Assembly: GCF_040640155.1 (NCBI RefSeq)
Contig: NZ_JBFABE010000046.1
Coordinates: 1 to 64,000, forward strand
From: Streptosporangium sp040640155
Lineage (GTDB): Bacteria; Actinomycetota; Actinomycetes; Streptosporangiales; Streptosporangiaceae
DNA length: 64,000 nt
Direction of reading: 5' to 3'
The notes below the pieces were generated by a model. The model had not been told where the DNA came from and did not search any database. It saw only the letters and a list, made by a program, of their open reading frames with translations. Numbering within the stretch: the first letter of the stretch is position 1; each line of letters begins with the position of its first letter. A program made the translations under genes and the position numbers. Below are positions 60,072-64,000 of this stretch, one piece after another.

Positions 60072-61445
60072 GTGAAGACTATCGCGCCGCGACCCAAGAT
60101 CGTCATGTCCGCCGACACCTCCGGGCTCATCTCCCAATCCGGCGCACTGCTGTTGCTGGAAACGCTGCGCCTCACCGGCCTGAACCATGCCCTGTCGAAG
60201 CAACTACAGCGATGGCGACCGGCCCGCGCGATCCACGACCCCGGCAAGATCATCGCTGATCTCGCCGTCAGCCTCGCCCTGGGAGGTGACTGCCTGGCCG
60301 ACATCGCAACCCTGCGCTCTCAGCCAGCACTGTTCGGCCCCATCACCTCCGACCCGACCGTCTCCCGGCTGATCGACCGGCTCGCCACCGACACCACCAA
60401 AGCCCTCAAAGCGATCCGCACCGCCCGCGCCACCGCACGTGAACACGCCTGGACCCTCGCCAAGTCAGCCGCACCCGGAGCCGATGGCCAGCTGATCCCC
60501 ATCGATCTGGACGCCACCATCGTCATCTCCCACTCCGACAAGGAAAACGCCACCCCGACCTGGAAGAAAACCTTCGGTTTTCACCCCATGACCGCCTTCG
60601 CCGACCACGGCGCAAACGGAGCCGGTGAGCCCCTGGCCCTGGTGCTCAGGGCGGGCAACGCCGGCTCCAACACCGCCACCGACCACATCAACGCCACCGT
60701 CTTGGCCCTGGCCCAACTACCCCGGGCCCAACGCCACCAGGTCCTGATCCGCACCGACTCAGGCGGCGGCACTCATGAGTTCCTCACCTGGCTGACCCGA
60801 CCGAGCCGGTAGTTGAAATACTCCATCGGCTTCACCATCACCGACGACCTCGAAGCGGCGATCCTGCGCCTGCCCGCCACAGCGTGGACCCCCGCCTACG
60901 ACGCCGAGGGACAGGTACGGCCAGGCGCCTGGGTCGCCGAGATCACCGCCATGCTCAACCTCACCTCCTGGCCCCGCAAAATGCGCGTCATCGTCCGCAG
61001 GGAGCGCCCCCATCCAGGTGCGCGGCCGCGCTTCACCGACCCGGGCGGCCACCGCTTCACCTGTTTCGTCACCAACACCACCGGCGGCCAGCTTCCCGAC
61101 CTTGAACTGCGCCATCGCCGCCGCGCCCGAGCCGAGGACCGCATCCGCACCGCCAAGGACACCGGCCTGCGTAACCTGCCCCTGCACGACTTCACCCAAA
61201 ACCACATCTGGTGCGAGATCGTCGCGCTGGCCTGCGACCTCATCGCGTGGATGCAGATGCTCGCCCCGGAGGGCCCCGCCCGCCGCTGGGAGCCCAAACG
61301 CTTGCGATTACGCCTGTTCGCCATCGCCGGGCACCTGGTCCACGGCGGCCGACGGCTCCGGCTCCGCATTACCGCCCGATGCCCTTGGGCCACGCAGATC
61401 ATCACCGCCGTCAGCCGCCTGCAAGGCTTGCCGTCACCGCCCTGA
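60072..61445 (+). pseudogene. IS1380-family transposase interrupted by an in-frame amber codon
   Basis: The protein reads from GTG 60072 (KTIAPRPKIVMSADTSGL) to a TAG at 60810-60812, then continues in the same frame (LKYSIGFTITDDLEAAIL) to 61445. The family is about 457 residues, and the two parts add up to this. DDE elements are visible as IDLDATIVISHSDKE, IRTDSGG and, after the stop, ARAEDRIRTAKDTGL. A single base change explains the stop. The N-terminal 246 residues alone lack the catalytic Glu, so the element cannot move by itself. Confidence 0.88.
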
Positions 61446-61715
61446 CCAGCGCCAAACCGCTCCACCGACCAAGAAAGGACACCCGCGGGCTCGTGGAACC
61501 CCGCCCACCCGGCGCGACAGCCGGGCCACCACGCTGACCAAGAAGCGAAATCAACACTCAGCCGGATGCCTCAGCCAACCACACGAAGATCATGAAAGAT
61601 CGAGGCTAGTTGGTAACGGGGCCGACCTCCGGATTGTCGATGTGAGGGTAGGAGGTAGCAAGACCGCACTGCCCAATCAGGCTGATCGCGGGGTTTTGGG
61701 CGTGCCTTCGGTCTC

Positions 61716-61740
61716 CATGTGTGCGAAAATCGTACACATG
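61716..61740. promoter_or_regulatory. Dyad overlapping the XRE-ImmA start codon
   Basis: CATGTGTGCGA and TCGTACACATG are 11-bp arms with one mismatch and a 3-base centre. The right arm ends with the ATG at 61738. It is a likely autoregulatory operator for the XRE domain; the TACACA before the ATG may also be the -10 of a leaderless promoter. Confidence 0.65.
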
Positions 61741-62859
61741 GCTGAGGTAGACGAGAAGACGCTTGGTGCCAGAGTCAGGGAGGCGCGTGAGCGGGCTGGC
61801 TTGAAGCAGGGCGAACTTGGTCAGCTTGTGAGCCTTGACCGAACAGCAGTGAACAAGATCGAGTGTGGTGCCCGCAAGGTCACCGCACTTGAACTGTCAG
61901 ATATCGCGGCGGCGCTCGGTGTGAGCATGTCCTCGTTCTTCTCGGAGCCTATCCCAGCGCTGGTATCTCATCGCTCTGCTCAGGGCTTGGACACGGCTGA
62001 CTCGAAGATCGACAGACTTCTGGCAAACATCGCCGCTAACGTTGAGTTCGTTGCTGAATTGACTCCTAGCGAACTCGCGCTCCCCGGAGACGACGTTGTG
62101 TCGTTCCCTCCCCCCCGAACTTCGTCGGACGCCGACGCTCTTGCGGTCGCTACGCGGACCAATCTCGGCCTCACTGACACGGAACCTATATACGACCTGG
62201 TTGGTAAGGCCGCCAAGATGGGGCTCTTGGTCTTTTCCGCTGATTTGGGAGTGGACACGGCTGATGCTGGGACGATCTTGCTCCGCCGGGGTGGGGTAAG
62301 TCTGGTGAACAGCTACAACAAGGTAGGGCGCCGCCGTCTTGCAGCGGCCCATGAGTTGGGTCATTACTTGATCGCTGATGAATACACCGTCGACTGGCGT
62401 GTCGCTGACCGACAGAGTAGTGGTATTGAGGCACGCTTGGATGGGTTTGCGCGGTCGTTGCTGCTGCCCGAGCCTGGCATGCGGGCTGCTTGGACTCAGT
62501 ACAAGTCGGCTGAACTTCGCGATACCGCTGTGCTGCTTGCCAGCAATTTTCGGGTCGACATGGCAACGCTTGCCAGGAGACTGGAAGAATTGGATCTCGT
62601 CGATAGGGAAGGCGCTGCACTGGTCCGCGGTGTCACCACCACTCGTGCCGATATCGTGGAATTCGGGTTGACTGTGCCAGTCGACCTTGAAGGAACCAGC
62701 TTGCCTTTGTCATACCAAAAAGCGATCCTGCGTACCTTCCGTGATGAACGGATCAGTCAGGCACGCGCGCTTGAACTACTCCAAGGCACCTTCACTGAGT
62801 ACGACCTACCTGCGCGCCGGAAACGCCGGGAAGACGAGATCTGGAATTTCGTGTCGTGA
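61738..62859 (+). CDS. XRE regulator fused to ImmA/IrrE metallopeptidase
   Basis: This 373-residue protein has an N-terminal XRE helix-turn-helix (about 9-66: ARVREARERAGLKQGELGQL, then LDRTAVNKIECG) and a COG2856/ImmA-IrrE protease domain (about 130-300). The zinc site is HELGH at 205-209 and a Glu near 231 (IEARLDGFARSLLLPE). Such proteins cleave a repressor or partner on stress. The start at 61738 sits inside an operator-like dyad; an in-frame ATG at 61720 is less likely. Codons are clearly AT-richer than the chromosome, indicating transfer. Its stop overlaps the start of the PIN gene (GTGA). Confidence 0.92.
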   Translation: MAEVDEKTLGARVREARERAGLKQGELGQLVSLDRTAVNKIECGARKVTALELSDIAAALGVSMSSFFSEPIPALVSHRSAQGLDTADSKIDRLLANIAANVEFVAELTPSELALPGDDVVSFPPPRTSSDADALAVATRTNLGLTDTEPIYDLVGKAAKMGLLVFSADLGVDTADAGTILLRRGGVSLVNSYNKVGRRRLAAAHELGHYLIADEYTVDWRVADRQSSGIEARLDGFARSLLLPEPGMRAAWTQYKSAELRDTAVLLASNFRVDMATLARRLEELDLVDREGAALVRGVTTTRADIVEFGLTVPVDLEGTSLPLSYQKAILRTFRDERISQARALELLQGTFTEYDLPARRKRREDEIWNFVS

Positions 62860-63404
62860 CACAGTCATCGGACGCCATGGTTTTCGACACCGGTCCCCTG
62901 CGTCACTTCGCTGTACATGGGTGGTTAGGCGTCTTGAAATTCCTTGCTGGCGAACGCCCGGTCATCATCCCAGAGAGCGTTGAACGCGAGCTCAAGAACC
63001 AGGCCCATGATTATCCCGCCTTGCATCAAGTCCTCGACGCAGGCTGGATCAGTGTTGACCGTAGCACCGACATGGACTTCCTGGTCGCGTTTGCGGCCTA
63101 CGAACAGCGACTCGTCGCCAACGGGTCGAATCGCGGCGAATGCGGTGTGCTAGCTCTAGGAAAGACCCGCGGCTTCGAGACAGTGCTCGACGATAGCGTT
63201 CCCCGAACCATCGCCGAAGAGCAGGGCATCCGGGTGACAGCCACGCTCCCGCTGCTCTGCAGTGCTATCCGAGCGGGGCAGTTGACTGTACCGATGGTGG
63301 AGGCACTTGCCGATGATCTGCTTGCGGGTAAGTATTTCCTTCCTTTCGGTCCCGGTGGTTTCAGGAAGTGGGCGCTGGAGGAAGGGCTCATCGAATACTA
63401 CTGA
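62856..63404 (+). CDS. PIN-domain-like nuclease, partner of the XRE-ImmA protein
   Basis: This 182-residue protein has the acidic set of PIN nucleases: Asp11 in VFDTGPLRHF, Glu45 region (VERELKN), Glu95 in GECGVLALG, and Asp112-Asp113 in VLDDSVPRTIA. The expected activity is metal-dependent RNA cleavage. It overlaps the XRE-ImmA gene by four bases and shares its lower GC, so the pair moves and is expressed as a unit. By analogy with XRE/COG2856-linked toxin modules it is probably the toxin or effector, with the upstream protein as controller. Confidence 0.8.
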   Translation: MTQSSDAMVFDTGPLRHFAVHGWLGVLKFLAGERPVIIPESVERELKNQAHDYPALHQVLDAGWISVDRSTDMDFLVAFAAYEQRLVANGSNRGECGVLALGKTRGFETVLDDSVPRTIAEEQGIRVTATLPLLCSAIRAGQLTVPMVEALADDLLAGKYFLPFGPGGFRKWALEEGLIEYY

Positions 63405-63469
63405 GACGCTCCGTTCGCCGGACTCCTCCTGCGATTAGGTCTGGAAGCCACCTTTGCTGCCCCGTCGCG

Positions 63470-63676
63470 TCTGTTCGCCATACGGGCAACACGTTCGCCT
63501 CGCAGTCGGGTGCGACCCTGCGGGAGCTGATGAACCGGATGGGGCACTTGACCACGCGGGCCGCGCTGATCTATCTGCACACCGAGAACGGGCGGGGTCA
63601 GATGATCGCCGACGGCATGGGAAAGCTCGCCGAAGCCGCTCTCAAGAAAGAAGATCCACCGGCATCGGGCACGTAA
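63470..63676 (+). pseudogene. Tyrosine integrase C-terminal remnant
   Basis: This frame reads VRHTGNTFASQSGATLREL, MNRMGHLTTRAALIYLHTE and a charged end, the last part of an actinobacterial phage/ICE tyrosine recombinase. The catalytic Arg-His box (RHTGN), the second His (MGH) and the nucleophile Tyr (ALIYLH) are all kept, but the preceding 300 or so residues are missing. It ends 80 bp from repeat 4, where an integrase gene should sit next to its attachment site. The upstream part was probably lost when the PIN gene segment was joined. Confidence 0.82.
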
Positions 63677-63712
63677 CGGGCACGGAAGATCGAAGAGGCT
63701 TAGAAAACAACG

Positions 63713-63750
63713 AAGGCCCCGGTTCGGATTCGCATCCTGACCTGGGCCTT
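63713..63750. terminator. Weak hairpin between integrase remnant and repeat 4
   Basis: AAGGCCC (63713-63719) and GGGCCTT (63744-63750) can pair across a 24-base loop. It lies just past the 3' end of the tRNA-like repeat (minus strand), where a tRNA terminator would be expected. Confidence 0.4.
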
Positions 63751-63756
63751 AGCGTA

Positions 63757-63867
63757 TGGAGCGGGTGACGGGAATCGAACCCGCGCTGTCAGCTTGGGAA
63801 GTGCATCGATCACGCCTTGTAGAGCGGTTGAGCTGGGCGTTCGACCGGTCGTGAGTGACCGTGGTTG
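63757..63867 (-). repeat. att-like repeat 4: 3' half of tRNA-Gly(CCC) plus flank
   Basis: On the minus strand, 63801-63757 reads CTTCCCAAGCTGA (anticodon CCC and 3' stem), the T-arm and the acceptor 3' strand ending CCA. The expected 5' half is replaced by sequence that is shared with copy 1 over a further 65 bases. It is therefore an attachment-site copy, not a functional tRNA gene. Confidence 0.8.
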
Positions 63868-63918
63868 ACGGGTCTGTCCAGTGGACGGCTCTGTCTCTCT
63901 TTCGGTGGTGACGGAGGG

Positions 63919-64000
63919 TTAGGCCAAGAGGATGCGGTGGCGGAGCAAGGTGAAGCCGGCTCGGCCGTGCATCTGGCGCATGATGCGCTTGGTCTTGGTG
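63919..64000 (-). CDS. ISL3-type transposase, C-terminal end (partial)
   Basis: The minus strand reads TKTKRIMRQMHGRAGFTLLR and ends HRILLA at 63919. This is the conserved terminus of ISL3-family (IS204/IS1001/IS1165) transposases. The rest lies beyond the right window edge. The element end should be in 63868-63918, where gggtctgtccagtggac could be its inverted repeat. Confidence 0.75.
   Translation of the reverse strand, partial: TKTKRIMRQMHGRAGFTLLRHRILLA

Larger units (their letters stand above)
59946..61609. mobile_element. IS1380-family insertion sequence (1664 bp)
   Basis: Terminal inverted repeats of 19 bp match at 17 positions: ctagcctcgggctttcatg at 59946 and its counterpart ending at 61609. 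Length and transposase type agree with the IS1380 family. An internal inverted repeat (AAAAGTGCCTCT at 59998, AGAGGCACTTTT at 60057) lies before the transposase. No target-site duplication is visible, so one end may have been altered or the insertion is old. Confidence 0.85.

Noticed and set aside
1..64000. CRISPR array
   Set aside because: Tandem repeats in the window are contiguous minisatellites without spacers of regular length, and no cas gene is present.

Overview
The window is very GC-rich with G/C-ending codons. It carries ECF, STAS, WYL, ROK and two-component regulators, DUF1707 and YiaA/B proteins, and many probably leaderless genes. This points to a soil actinomycete, most likely of the Streptosporangium/Nonomuraea type, although the genus cannot be fixed from sequence alone. 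There is no rRNA gene and no intact tRNA gene. One assembly gap of 99 N lies at 18381-18479.

Layout. 1-9 kb: two tandem secreted M28 aminopeptidases (the first cut by the window edge), a PspC-domain protein, lipB, and a methylated-amine module made of an APC permease, a choline-kinase-like enzyme and a divergent FAD/GcvT oxidoreductase. 9-12.7 kb: a copper block (secreted metal-associated protein and CopA ATPase) with CsoR-like dyads. 12.8-14.2 kb: an unusual pair, a divergent thymidylate-synthase-like enzyme and a four-helix membrane protein. 14.3-24.7 kb: a STAS protein with a large insert, a TetR regulator, a YiaA/B protein, an ECF sigma factor with DGPF protein and DUF998 neighbour, a PCu(A)C chaperone and DyP peroxidase pair, a ROK protein and a DUF1707 protein. 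24.9-45.9 kb: mostly single enzymes and small regulator/target cassettes (ArsR-SRPBCC, WYL-targets, PadR-serine hydrolase), plus two decayed genes (an SRPBCC remnant and a frameshifted DUF4132 gene). 45.9-54 kb: an XRE regulator divergent from a short Cys-containing ORF and a cysteine desulfurase-methyltransferase fusion, then a two-component system and a TAP-like exported hydrolase.

54-64 kb is an accessory region. Four direct repeats of the 3' half of a tRNA-Gly(CCC) gene (54618, 55917, 57136, 63757) divide it into segments, as expected from successive integrations at one tRNA. The segments hold small orphan proteins, a lipoprotein, an SDR, a DUF4331 protein, an IS1380-family element with an amber-interrupted transposase, a lower-GC XRE-ImmA protease/PIN pair, an integrase C-terminal remnant next to the fourth repeat, and the end of an ISL3-type transposase. 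The complete tRNA-Gly should lie to the right of the window.

The best candidates for something undescribed are the desulfurase-methyltransferase fusion with its upstream mini-ORF and divergent regulator (45.9-49.3 kb), the thymidylate-synthase-like/four-TM pair (12.8-14.2 kb), and the protease/PIN cassette inside the tRNA-Gly island (61.7-63.4 kb).
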